The position numbers were made by a program, and so were the translations under genes. Of a stretch of DNA of 64,000 nucleotides, positions 51,296-60,001 are shown piece after piece. Each line of letters opens with the position of its first letter. Positions within the stretch are counted from its first letter, which is position 1. Source of the DNA: Ardenticatenaceae bacterium (GTDB lineage: Bacteria; Chloroflexota; Anaerolineae; Promineifilales; Promineifilaceae). The notes beneath the pieces were generated by a model. It was not told the DNA's origin and did not search any database. It saw nothing but the letters and a program-made list of their open reading frames with translations. The DNA is taken from positions 806,001 through 870,000 of the forward strand of contig JACKBQ010000001.1 of assembly GCA_020634455.1 (NCBI GenBank), read 5' to 3'.

Positions 51296-53026
51296 TCAGT
51301 TAATCACCCAGGCCCGACCCAGCAGCCACCAGTTACTAAAATAGTAAATGACAAAGAACATCAAGAAGCCGAATACCAGAACCACCGTACCTTTAGGGGC
51401 AATTTTGCCAGTTGCTTCCTGGCCATTGGCTGGAATTGCATCATCAACCAGCGGATTTTCTTGCGACATAACCAACGTTAACCGAGATGCCTCCTGCCGC
51501 TTGCCCGTCAGCACCGAGGTCAAAACCACCGTGAGATACATAATGCCCCCCACAATAGCAATAACCGCACCAATGCCCATAATGCCCAACATAAATTCGG
51601 CCGTGCTGGGAATGAACGCCTTAAACGAAGCAGAAGCAAACGTAATGTCCCAATGACGGCGTGGCACGCCTTGCAAGCCGCTGGCAATCATGCCAATAGA
51701 CACAAACAACATGCCGAAACCAAAAACATACGGCTGCCACGAAGCCCACTTTTTTAGCTTTAACTCACGCCGGAAGATGAGCGGAATGAGATAGTAGGTC
51801 AGCCCCATAAAGGCCAAGGTAGTGCCAGAAACGACCGTCGCATGAAAATGGCCCGGCAGGCGCATCGTGTTGTGCGCTGTCATATTGATTTGTTCCGTAC
51901 CAATCGTCACACCCGTAACGCCGCCAATCCAACCAAACAAAAACATGGAAATAACCAAGGCAGAAAAACCCGGTTCGCGCCAGGGCGCTTTACGCAGCCA
52001 TTCAAACAAACTGTTGGTATACCCTTTGCGTCGTTGCGCGGCCTCTACTGCACCAGGGATAGAAAAGGCATGGATCAGACTGCCCAAAACTGCCAAATAC
52101 ATTGCGTAAGAGGTATTTGTCACCTTCCACAAAAAGCTGTAACCAGGATCAGTTAACAAGTGATGGGCAGACCCTAGATTGATAAATAGCACATAAAGGA
52201 CAAACGCTGCACGAGACAATTTCTCATTGAGGGGCACAGCGCCCACCGTGATTGCCGCCAGCGCGTACCAAATAGATACCATTGCCGCCAAATTTATCTG
52301 CTGGGCAGGATGACCGAAGCTCCAAAACAGGTTTCGGTAGTAGCCTGGGTCTAGCGCCGGAATCCAATCTAGCGACCAAAGCAAAGCGGGCACAAAAGCC
52401 AACGCGCCAGAAAGCAATGTGTAAACCGCAATGATGGCCGCCGCTATAAGACCATAGGTTACCAACGGAGCAGAGCCTTCATATCTTTTTTCACGCTTGG
52501 CAGTAATGACGGTGGCAAAAAAGAGAATAACCGCAATGAGCGCTCCCACGGCAAATAACACTATCCCCAAGTAGAAAAGGGGGTGCGCTTTTAGAGGAAC
52601 GTAAGCGGTAAACATGACATCTGCTTTGCCCAGCAATACGATAATGTTGGTGAGGGCAGCGCCGCCGGCCATCATCACAAACGCGGTCCAGCCTACTTTC
52701 GGCAAAACCAATCGGGCATTGAGCATCACTGCGCTGCCAAAGTAAAGGCCTGCGACTTCAAAAAAAACAATCCAGCAAACCAGCATATCAAAGCCGTGGG
52801 CAGTAAGAATGCGGTAAAACCAGTCTGGGGGCAGTAAATGAATAGCTTGCCAGCGGGTGAGGGCCAGTAACAAGGCAAACAAACCGCCAATTGCCAAAAA
52901 GACAACGGCCGTTACCGCATTGGCAATAATCAATTTTTCAGCAGCCAAATCTACTTTGAGGGCTGTTACAGGACAGGTGCGAAACTTAGTATCATCCTTG
53001 GGTTGGGGTACAGCTATTGAAGCCAT
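51296..53026 (-). CDS. Haem-copper subunit I, probable nitric oxide reductase type
   Basis: This 576-residue protein has about fourteen helices. Six haem and CuB/FeB ligand His are visible: H77 (TAHGFD), H239 (FWSFGHP), H288/H289 (GSAHHLL) and H393/H395 (GHFHATV). In oxygen reductases the motif after H239 ends in a Tyr (HPEVY or HPIVY) cross-linked to His; here it is HPAQQ, so Q243 replaces the Tyr. Loss of this Tyr is typical of NO reductases of the superfamily. It pairs with a CuA subunit II. I infer a CuA-type NO reductase rather than an oxidase, but spectroscopy would be needed. Confidence 0.82.
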   Translation of the reverse strand: MASIAVPQPKDDTKFRTCPVTALKVDLAAEKLIIANAVTAVVFLAIGGLFALLLALTRWQAIHLLPPDWFYRILTAHGFDMLVCWIVFFEVAGLYFGSAVMLNARLVLPKVGWTAFVMMAGGAALTNIIVLLGKADVMFTAYVPLKAHPLFYLGIVLFAVGALIAVILFFATVITAKREKRYEGSAPLVTYGLIAAAIIAVYTLLSGALAFVPALLWSLDWIPALDPGYYRNLFWSFGHPAQQINLAAMVSIWYALAAITVGAVPLNEKLSRAAFVLYVLFINLGSAHHLLTDPGYSFLWKVTNTSYAMYLAVLGSLIHAFSIPGAVEAAQRRKGYTNSLFEWLRKAPWREPGFSALVISMFLFGWIGGVTGVTIGTEQINMTAHNTMRLPGHFHATVVSGTTLAFMGLTYYLIPLIFRRELKLKKWASWQPYVFGFGMLFVSIGMIASGLQGVPRRHWDITFASASFKAFIPSTAEFMLGIMGIGAVIAIVGGIMYLTVVLTSVLTGKRQEASRLTLVMSQENPLVDDAIPANGQEATGKIAPKGTVVLVFGFLMFFVIYYFSNWWLLGRAWVIN

Positions 53027-53041
53027 TGGTATCCTCCTCCT

Positions 53042-53560
53042 CTATTTCACGATGATTTTGCCCACCATCAGGTGATGACCAATGGCGCAAAATTCATTGC
53101 AAATAACGGAAAATTCCCCAGTTTTAGTGGGGGTAATGGTTGCCACATAATCGTAACCTGGCAGCACTTGCAAATTCAGGTTAACGGGCTGCAACGAGAA
53201 ACCGTGCTGCACATCCAACGAGGAGAGATGCAGCCGATACGTTTTACCTTCTTCTAATTGCAAAACCGGGTACCATTGCCATTGCCGTGCCTGAAAGTAA
53301 ACATCACTGCCAGGGGGCGGCGCTACCACAGGGATACCATTTTCCTTCCCAATTTCGTACTGAGACACCATTTCTTGAACCAGCGCTTCATACGCTTCCG
53401 GGGTTGTTCTGTATGTTTCAGCGGGAACGTTTTGACGGCCGTATAAATACCAAATCGGCATCATGGCGGTGAGCAAAATGCACCAGAAAAACGCCACAAT
53501 GACCCAGCTTTTTTCATAGCGGTGGAGCGGTTTCCACCAGGTTTGCTCAGGGGCAAGCAT
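53042..53560 (-). CDS. CuA-containing subunit II
   Basis: This 172-residue protein has one N-terminal helix (about residues 20-40) and a cupredoxin domain with all CuA ligands: the first His in LDVQHGF, then CNEFCAIGHHLM giving two Cys, the second His and Met. It would take electrons from a cytochrome c or blue copper protein and pass them to the haem-copper subunit. The gene precedes subunit I by 15 bases. Confidence 0.92.
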   Translation of the reverse strand: MLAPEQTWWKPLHRYEKSWVIVAFFWCILLTAMMPIWYLYGRQNVPAETYRTTPEAYEALVQEMVSQYEIGKENGIPVVAPPPGSDVYFQARQWQWYPVLQLEEGKTYRLHLSSLDVQHGFSLQPVNLNLQVLPGYDYVATITPTKTGEFSVICNEFCAIGHHLMVGKIIVK

Positions 53561-53698
53561 AATGATTCCTCCTTCAGTAGGGGAGCTGCAAGTTGGTGTT
53601 GGCTGGCGGTTAGTGGCTGGTAATTAGTATCTTGTCACTCACACCAGCCGTTCGCCACAAACAACTAGCCGCAAACAACTATCTTTAAAATATGGGGG

Positions 53699-53857
53699 TT
53701 AGCGAAAAAGTTCGATGAGACCCCAAGCATTGTAAATGAGGCCTGTTATTAAAATTGATAGCGCCAGCAGTAAGAAAATTTTGTCGAACCAAATTTGACC
53801 TTTGGGGAGATCTTGGTTCTTCGTTGGCTGGCTTTCTGGGGGAGTCTTCTCTTCCAT
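53699..53857 (-). CDS. 52-residue single-helix membrane peptide of the haem-copper cluster
   Basis: This short frame is easily missed. It has a perfect AGGAGGT nine bases before the ATG. The peptide has a charged N-terminus (MEEKTPPESQPTKNQDLPKG), then one membrane helix (KIFLLLALSILITGLIYNAW). Size and position recall the small IIa subunit of B-type haem-copper enzymes, which sits beside subunit II. It is the first gene of the cluster. Confidence 0.78.
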   Translation of the reverse strand: MEEKTPPESQPTKNQDLPKGQIWFDKIFLLLALSILITGLIYNAWGLIELFR

Positions 53858-54161
53858 GATTCCTACCTCCTAGACGCAGGTATTGAGATGCAGAAGTCAC
53901 ACTATGAGGACATGATAAGAGAAACGGCCGTTCCGTTCTTTGCATTTATGCAATATGGGGAAAATTGGGATGGTGCATCCAGCTGGTACTTTTATTTAGC
54001 TTCGATGAACCGTCAACAGAGCCTGGCAACTCCTGACAAACTTCACCGCAAGCTATGACAATCGTAAGCAGCTAAATCGCCCGACCCAAGTACACTGTTT
54101 ACATCTGTCGGGCAGATTACTGTCCCCAGAATCCCATATTTCCAAAACCGAGGAGGTTTTT
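53858..54161. other. Divergent regulatory gap
   Basis: The 304 bases between the respiratory cluster and the cDPGS-like gene hold a Crp/Fnr-type dyad (53940-53953), a GCCCGAC/GTCGGGC hairpin (54079-54113) and GAGGAGG just before the right gene. No real gene was seen. Confidence 0.5.
53940..53953. promoter_or_regulatory. Candidate Crp/Fnr-type operator, TTGCA-N4-TGCAA
   Basis: TTGCATTTATGCAA has perfect arms around four bases, the geometry of Fnr/DNR sites (TTGAT-N4-ATCAA) with a changed arm. It lies 83 bases upstream of the first gene of the respiratory cluster, whose own Crp/Fnr regulator is the natural candidate. Confidence 0.5.
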
Positions 54162-55493
54162 ATGACCCAGCAATACCGCCAACGGGTACTCATTATGGGT
54201 GCCGCTGGCCGCGATTTTCATGACTTTAACACGGCCTTGCGCCAAAATGCCCAAGTCGAAGTTGTTGCTTTTACAGCAACGCAAATTCCAAATATAGACG
54301 GCCGTCGCTACCCCCCCGAACTCTCCGGTCCGCTTTACCCCGAAGGCATCCCCATCTACCCGGAAAACCAGCTAGAAGAACTCATTCGCCAACACAAAAT
54401 TGACGATGTGTACTTCTCCTACTCCGATGTGTCGCATGAATACGTCATGCACCTGGCCTCCCGCGTGCTGGCCGCTGGCGCAGGGTTCCGCCTGATGAAC
54501 CCCCGCCTCACCATGCTTAAATCCAGCAAGCCCATCGTCTCTATCTGCGCCGTGCGCACGGGCTGCGGCAAAAGCCAAACATCGCGGTACGTGCTAGAGG
54601 TTTTGCAAAAGCAACTTGGCTACAAAAACGTCGTCGCGGTGCGCCACCCCATGCCCTACGGCAATTTAGCCGCCCAGGCCGTGCAGCGCTTTGCCACCTA
54701 CGAAGATATGGATCGCCACGACTGCACTATTGAGGAGCGTGAAGAGTACGAGCCTTACGTAGAGCGCGGCGCTGTCATTTACGCCGGGGTAGATTACGAG
54801 GCAATTTTGCGCGAGGCTGAAAAAGAGGCAGACATCATCATTTGGGACGGCGGCAACAACGATTTGCCCTTTTACCTGTCTGACCTGCACATTGTGGTGG
54901 CAGACCCGCACCGCCCCGGGCATGAACTGCGTTACCATCCCGGCGAAACGAACCTGCGTTTGGCAGCGGCCGTTGTGCTAAACAAGGTAGATACGGCCGA
55001 TTTCCAAAACATCCTCACCGTACAAGAAAACATCCGCAGCGTGAACCCCAACGCCACCATTATCCAGGCCGCCTCGCCCATTTTTGTGGACGACCCGGCT
55101 GCCATTCGCGGTAAGCGCGTGCTGGTGGTGGAAGATGGCCCCACCCTCACCCACGGCGAGATGGCCTACGGCGCAGGCGTGGTGGCGGCCAAAAAGTTTG
55201 GTGCGGCAGAGATTTTGGATCCACGGCCGTTTGCCGTCCGTTCGATTGCCGCAACCTACCAAAAATACCCCGGCACCGGTGCCGTGCTGCCTGCGATGGG
55301 GTATGGTGGCGACCAAATTGCCGATCTGGAAGAAACAATCAACCGCTCCAATGCCGAACTGGTGATCATCGCTACGCCAATTGATTTGGGCAAGCTGATC
55401 AACATCAAGCTGCCTAGCCAGCGGGTGCGGTATGAATACCAGGGCATCGGGCAACCCGCCCTGGCCGATTTGCTTAAAGAGCGCTTTGGGTAA
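54162..55493 (+). CDS. Cyclic 2,3-diphosphoglycerate synthetase-like GTPase
   Basis: This 443-residue protein has an N-terminal Rossmann-like part (LIMGAAGRDFHDFNTA), a P-loop (VRTGCGKSQTSR) and the cDPGS-like stretch ADIIIWDGGNNDLPFY, with NKVD later. cDPGS forms the thermoprotectant cyclic 2,3-diphosphoglycerate in methanogens; bacterial relatives lack proof of that activity and are annotated as GTPases. GAGGAGG precedes the ATG. Single gene with its own terminator. Confidence 0.82.
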   Translation: MTQQYRQRVLIMGAAGRDFHDFNTALRQNAQVEVVAFTATQIPNIDGRRYPPELSGPLYPEGIPIYPENQLEELIRQHKIDDVYFSYSDVSHEYVMHLASRVLAAGAGFRLMNPRLTMLKSSKPIVSICAVRTGCGKSQTSRYVLEVLQKQLGYKNVVAVRHPMPYGNLAAQAVQRFATYEDMDRHDCTIEEREEYEPYVERGAVIYAGVDYEAILREAEKEADIIIWDGGNNDLPFYLSDLHIVVADPHRPGHELRYHPGETNLRLAAAVVLNKVDTADFQNILTVQENIRSVNPNATIIQAASPIFVDDPAAIRGKRVLVVEDGPTLTHGEMAYGAGVVAAKKFGAAEILDPRPFAVRSIAATYQKYPGTGAVLPAMGYGGDQIADLEETINRSNAELVIIATPIDLGKLINIKLPSQRVRYEYQGIGQPALADLLKERFG

Positions 55494-55521
55494 TCCCCCA
55501 AAGCGGCATACTGGCACATAA

Positions 55522-55558
55522 AAAAACAGACCGGGGAGAAATCCACCGGTCTGTTTTT
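55522..55558 (+). terminator. Intrinsic terminator
   Basis: AAAAACAGACCGG pairs with CCGGTCTGTTTTT around an eleven-base loop, directly after the GTPase gene. Confidence 0.93.
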
Positions 55559-55655
55559 GTGTATCGCGAGTGCTAACGCTACACCAACAGCGAAAATATC
55601 TTGTGTGAGCGGCACTGGGGCAGCTGTTTACCACTCGCTACATGCTATCTGGTTT

Positions 55656-55765
55656 TAAGTAAATGCCGGAAAGTTGCTTAAAAACCGAAAGGCCGCAAGG
55701 CATTTACTTACAGGAGAACGGAAGCACATCTTTGCGCTTTATTTTAAGACTACTTTCCGTTCTCC
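55656..55765. repeat. Two adjacent perfect inverted repeats
   Basis: TAAGTAAATGCC (55656) faces GGCATTTACTTA (55699), and GGAGAACGGAA (55713) faces TTCCGTTCTCC (55755). Both arms are perfect. They end just before the subtilase stop codon (convergent) and may act as a transcription stop or small element. Confidence 0.8.
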
Positions 55766-55767
55766 AC

Positions 55768-58527
55768 TTAACGGGTAACCAGAGGAATAAACACGGCAAA
55801 ACCATTGTTTTGCACGACGATTTCCTGGGTTACAGGCGGCGGACTGCCAAATTCATTGCTGCTTACGGTCAGTACGTTTTCTAAAATCGTTCCCGGCGCT
55901 AAACTTTCAGAAACAATCGTGGGCACGGTAATGATCACTTGTTCGCCGGGGCCAATGGTGAGGCCTTGGGCCACAAGTGGCGGGGCACCACCCAAACTGC
56001 CAGAAACGGCCGTTCCCACATCCACCACGACTTCGCCATTCATTAGTAAACCATCTGCCAGGAAAAAGCTGATCACGGCATTCGTAGCGGTGATTGACTC
56101 GTTATTGGTTACGATAATCTGAAAATTCACAGCATCGCCAGGTTGTGGATGATTGTTATCCACTTGCTGGGAAAGCGCCAAACCGCGCGGTACGCAGGTA
56201 AAACTCACGTCATCAATGGCGTATCCATCTCCGCCGCTAATGGAAGACGGATTGAAGGAAAAGTTGTCATAGAAGCCAAATTTTATCTGGAAGCGTTCAG
56301 ACAACGCGAGGCCATTGGCCGTTGCCACCTCTTTCAGGTCAACTTGCCCAGTCTGGAATGCATCATGGTAGCTGCCGGCAAAATCATATGCCTTTACCCA
56401 GGTATCGCCAGGCTGTTCGCGTACAAAAACGCCATCATATTCCGCGTGATACTCATCGCCTAAATCGTACCAGCTAAAATTCAATGTTACTTCGGCCTGG
56501 CCGGTTAAATCGGCGGTTAAGATGAGGGCGGCTTCGGAAACCTCACTCCCGGCAACGCTGTCATCCAACACGGCGCTGTAGCTGCCGCTGTTGGGCAGAT
56601 CGGCAGTCACGCGCACGCGGCCTTCGTTGGTAACGGCCGTTTCCCAAGCAGCACTCAATGCGCCCGTTTCAAACCCATCGTTAAAATCGCAGCCCACCAG
56701 TTCGTTAATGTTGAGAACGGCCGTTCCCTGCCGCGCTTCATCCATATCCGGGGAGTTTGCCGTAGCAACCAAATTGGTTGTACCGGCTACAGCGCTGCTT
56801 TTTACATTAAAAACGGCCGTGCGCACCAATGCTTGCCCAACTGCAAGCGTCTGGGTCGTTGTCCAGGTAATCGTTCCATTGGCAAAGGCCGCATCCCCAC
56901 TCAATGATCCATTATCTAATGTGAACACAGCCGGCACCGGCGCTGAAAGCGTCACGTTATTGGCCGTCACACCGGTATTGTTCGTCACCGTTATAGCCAC
57001 AGTCACGGTGTCATCCGGCAGTAAATAACTACGCGAAGCCGCCACATCTACAGTCAACCCGTTCACAAACCCGTTGATTGCCTCATCAACATTAATTCGG
57101 GCCATATCCGTGACAGTGCCACTGATGCGTAAATCATCCACCAGCGTGCCGCTAACCTGAAAAGCGGCCAAAGCATCATCTACAGAAGCGTTGGGCACCG
57201 CCTGCTTGAACACCGCCCAGGCCCCGGTGACATGTGGGGTCGCCATAGACGTGCCAGATTTTGTGCCTGCGCCATTGGGAACGGCTGCATAAATATTTAA
57301 GCCAGGGGCCACTAAATCAATAAACGGGGCAATGTTGGAGAACGAAGCCACGTTATCCAAATTATCGGTGGCTCCCACACTAATGGCAGAGGAAATACAG
57401 CCAGGGGCGCTCATGCTGCCGCGATACCCGTTGTTGCCGCTGGCTATCACTGTAGCAATACCTACGGCGCGTAAGTTATCAATCGCCGCCTTTCGGCTGT
57501 CGCTGTCGCAAGCGGCATTGTAGTCACCACCGCCCAGGCTCATGTTAACGCTGGCAATGTTATAACTGTCGCGCAGCTCATAAATGCGCTCCAAACCTAG
57601 AATCTGGTCGCTGGTGAACGTCAGCACACAGTTGGAATAGCCCGCACAATACGTTGTGCTGTTAAACAGTGAAAAAACCTGTACGGCGATAATGTTGGCA
57701 TCTGGCGCGACCCCCACAATATTGCTGCCGTTATTTCCGGCGGCAATGCTGGCTACGTGGGTGCCGTGGCTGCAATCAGACTGGGCTTTGGTGTTGGTTG
57801 GCCCAACGGCCGTTGTGCAATCCACACCAGAGCCAACGGCCGTTGTTTCTTCTACGCCCCCCGGGCACACAGTCGTAGCACTGTACAGCGCATTCGTGGT
57901 GGAATAGCACGCTTCAGAAACAATGCGGCTGCCCCCGGTCACAAATGCGGCATGATCTGTATCTACTCCCGTGTCCAAAATGGCAACCGTTTGCCCCGCA
58001 CCGGTATACCCACTGGCCCAGGCCTGATCCGCACCAATCACGGGCACGCTGTTGCTAAGCGTTGGCGGTACAGGAATATCTTCTTCAATAGATACCACCT
58101 GCGGCAGGCTGGCTAAAATTTCCAAAGCTGCTGCGTCTAGTTCCAGCGCCATATAAGGGATGTATTTGTACGCGGCCAAGACTTCAACGTTGCTATCGGC
58201 CAGGGCATTCACCACCCCGGACTGCAAGCTGTCAATGCCAACTTGTTGCGCTTGTACGGCCTGGCTATTATCCAAATCCCCTTCTGGACGAAACGGCAAA
58301 TCTAGCTGCACAATGACGCGCACGCCACCTGCTTCTTGGGCTTGGGCAACCAATGTAGCTACTTCAAGGGGTGTTTGGGATATTGTGCTGGCCTGGGTGG
58401 GAACGGCCGTTCCCCAATACCATACCAAAAGCAAGATAACAACTAGCCAAATCAGGATCAGGCGAACAAAGGAGGGACTCTTACCGAAACGATTCTGTGC
58501 AAACTTCACAATCATGCTCCGCGCCAC
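55768..58527 (-). CDS. Secreted subtilisin-like serine protease (S8)
   Basis: This 919-residue protease has a signal anchor (about 20-45), an inhibitor I9-type prodomain, and an S8 catalytic domain with Asp (AILDTGVDTDH), His (CSHGTHVASIAAG) and Ser (GTSMATPHVTGAW). Downstream are DUF11-type repeats (LTVDVAASRSYLLPDDTVTVAITVT; NHPQPGDAVNFQIIVTNN) flanking a MAM-like beta domain. The C-terminus ends VFIPLVTR, resembling a short tail seen on many secreted Chloroflexota proteins. The role is extracellular proteolysis. Confidence 0.93.
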   Translation of the reverse strand: MARSMIVKFAQNRFGKSPSFVRLILIWLVVILLLVWYWGTAVPTQASTISQTPLEVATLVAQAQEAGGVRVIVQLDLPFRPEGDLDNSQAVQAQQVGIDSLQSGVVNALADSNVEVLAAYKYIPYMALELDAAALEILASLPQVVSIEEDIPVPPTLSNSVPVIGADQAWASGYTGAGQTVAILDTGVDTDHAAFVTGGSRIVSEACYSTTNALYSATTVCPGGVEETTAVGSGVDCTTAVGPTNTKAQSDCSHGTHVASIAAGNNGSNIVGVAPDANIIAVQVFSLFNSTTYCAGYSNCVLTFTSDQILGLERIYELRDSYNIASVNMSLGGGDYNAACDSDSRKAAIDNLRAVGIATVIASGNNGYRGSMSAPGCISSAISVGATDNLDNVASFSNIAPFIDLVAPGLNIYAAVPNGAGTKSGTSMATPHVTGAWAVFKQAVPNASVDDALAAFQVSGTLVDDLRISGTVTDMARINVDEAINGFVNGLTVDVAASRSYLLPDDTVTVAITVTNNTGVTANNVTLSAPVPAVFTLDNGSLSGDAAFANGTITWTTTQTLAVGQALVRTAVFNVKSSAVAGTTNLVATANSPDMDEARQGTAVLNINELVGCDFNDGFETGALSAAWETAVTNEGRVRVTADLPNSGSYSAVLDDSVAGSEVSEAALILTADLTGQAEVTLNFSWYDLGDEYHAEYDGVFVREQPGDTWVKAYDFAGSYHDAFQTGQVDLKEVATANGLALSERFQIKFGFYDNFSFNPSSISGGDGYAIDDVSFTCVPRGLALSQQVDNNHPQPGDAVNFQIIVTNNESITATNAVISFFLADGLLMNGEVVVDVGTAVSGSLGGAPPLVAQGLTIGPGEQVIITVPTIVSESLAPGTILENVLTVSSNEFGSPPPVTQEIVVQNNGFAVFIPLVTR

Positions 58528-58621
58528 GTCTCGCCAGAACTATGAAATTCTGGAAAAGGTGTTTAAATGAGTTGAAAAATTAGGGGAAAGGCTCCCACCC
58601 TTCCAAAAATCTGTCGCTCCC

Positions 58622-58643
58622 GCAAATGATCTGTATCATTTGC
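58622..58643. promoter_or_regulatory. Perfect dyad, GCAAATGAT-N4-ATCATTTGC
   Basis: Nine-base perfect arms around CTGT. The core ATGAT-N4-ATCAT is close to Fnr-type sites. It lies about 95 bases upstream of the subtilase start and could control it. Confidence 0.5.
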
Positions 58644-58769
58644 AAAACTATGCAAAAATATTACTCTAATCCATTTGGCGCAGATATAGCGAATCCGTCA
58701 TAGCACCCCCGTCCTGTTGACGTACTGTTGCTTTATCCCAACCAACAAAAGGGTCGCTTTAGGCAAACT

Positions 58770-58798
58770 TTGTTAACAACAAGACCATACTTTATAAT
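58770..58798 (+). promoter_or_regulatory. Sigma70-type promoter for the M42 peptidase gene
   Basis: TTGTTA, 17 bases, a consensus TATAAT, about 90 bases upstream of the ATG. Confidence 0.6.
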
Positions 58799-58887
58799 CC
58801 GCAGCACTGGATTCAATCCCAAACCGCGCAGCAACTGCGTTTCTTGGAACTTAATCAAACCCTGCGCAACGAGGAGAGATTAATCAT

Positions 58888-59988
58888 ATGTTGCCTTCGG
58901 TAAACGTAGACGCAATGGTTTCGTTTTTAACGGAGCTGCTCAATATACCCAGCCCAACGGGCGATACAGATCGGGCGATGGCCTGGCTGGCTGAAAAATT
59001 TGCAACCACCTTTTCGCAAACACCCCTTACCCAGCGGCAAACGCCCAAAGGAGTGCTGGTAGCCCATTGGCCGGGCAAACAGCAAAACGCGCCAAGAGGG
59101 TTAACGGCGCATGTGGATACCCTGGGGGCAATGGTGCGAGAGATTAAAAAGAACGGCCGTCTCCGAATGACCCAACTTGGCGGCTGGAGCTGGACTTCAG
59201 TAGAAGGTGAAGGTGTGACCATCTTTGCCAGCAACGGCCAAACCTATCGAGGTACCATCCTGCCCACCCACGCCTCCATCCATGCCCACACCGCCAAAGA
59301 CCGCGCCATTCCTCGCGACGACACTAACATGGAAGTGCGCATAGATGCCCACACCACCTGCAACAAAGAAACCGAAGCACTCGGCATCCGCGTCGGCGAC
59401 ATCATCGCTGTAGACCCGCGCGTAGAGGTGAGCGAAACTGGCTTTATCCGCTCACGCCACCTGGACGACAAAGCGAGCATCGCTTGCATGTACGGTGCCA
59501 TGCTCGCCCTGGCCGATGCTGGCTTGCAGCCCACCCAGGACAGCTATTTCCACATCAGCAACTACGAAGAAGTGGGGCACGGCGCAGCAACTGGCTTCCC
59601 CAATGATTTGGCCGACCTCATTTCCATTGACATGGCTGTGGTCGCCCCCCAGCAAACCTCAGATGAGTATTCTGTAACCATTTGTGCCAAAGATTCGGCC
59701 GGACCGTACCATATGCAGCTGCGCCGCGAACTGGAAACATTGGCCGAGACCAATCAGTTGCGCTACGCGACCGATATTTATCCATACTATGGCTCCGATG
59801 GCGAAGCGTACTGGCGTGCTGGTGGTGATGTGCGCGTGGGACTCATTGGCCCCGGTGTCGATGCCTCACATCATTACGAACGCACCCATCGAGACGCGCT
59901 TGAAAACAGCGCCAAACTTATTTTGGCTTACCTGCTTTCAGGTTCAAATACAAAATCAATCACGGTGACTTCCTATGAAAAAATATAG
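58888..59988 (+). CDS. M42-family metallo-aminopeptidase
   Basis: This 366-residue enzyme has M42 metal ligands: His in TAHVDTLGA, Asp in RHLDDKAS, Glu pair in NYEEVGHG, Asp in SIDMAVV and His in DASHHYERTH. M42 peptidases form tetrahedral dodecamers that trim peptides in the cytoplasm. GAGGAG precedes the ATG. Its stop is 13 bases before the following lipoprotein start. Confidence 0.92.
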   Translation: MLPSVNVDAMVSFLTELLNIPSPTGDTDRAMAWLAEKFATTFSQTPLTQRQTPKGVLVAHWPGKQQNAPRGLTAHVDTLGAMVREIKKNGRLRMTQLGGWSWTSVEGEGVTIFASNGQTYRGTILPTHASIHAHTAKDRAIPRDDTNMEVRIDAHTTCNKETEALGIRVGDIIAVDPRVEVSETGFIRSRHLDDKASIACMYGAMLALADAGLQPTQDSYFHISNYEEVGHGAATGFPNDLADLISIDMAVVAPQQTSDEYSVTICAKDSAGPYHMQLRRELETLAETNQLRYATDIYPYYGSDGEAYWRAGGDVRVGLIGPGVDASHHYERTHRDALENSAKLILAYLLSGSNTKSITVTSYEKI

Positions 59989-60001
59989 GAGAATTATTTT
60001 T

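Larger units (their letters stand above)
58528..58887. other. Divergent gap with a dyad and a promoter
   Basis: This 360-base gap separates the subtilase and the M42 peptidase. It contains the dyad at 58622-58643 and the promoter at 58770-58798. I see no gene in it. Confidence 0.5.

Noticed and set aside
51296..53560. Calling the haem-copper pair an ordinary ba3-type oxygen reductase
   Set aside because: The Tyr that defines oxygen reductases in the HPxxY motif is replaced by Gln. I kept the call at 'probable NO reductase type' instead.
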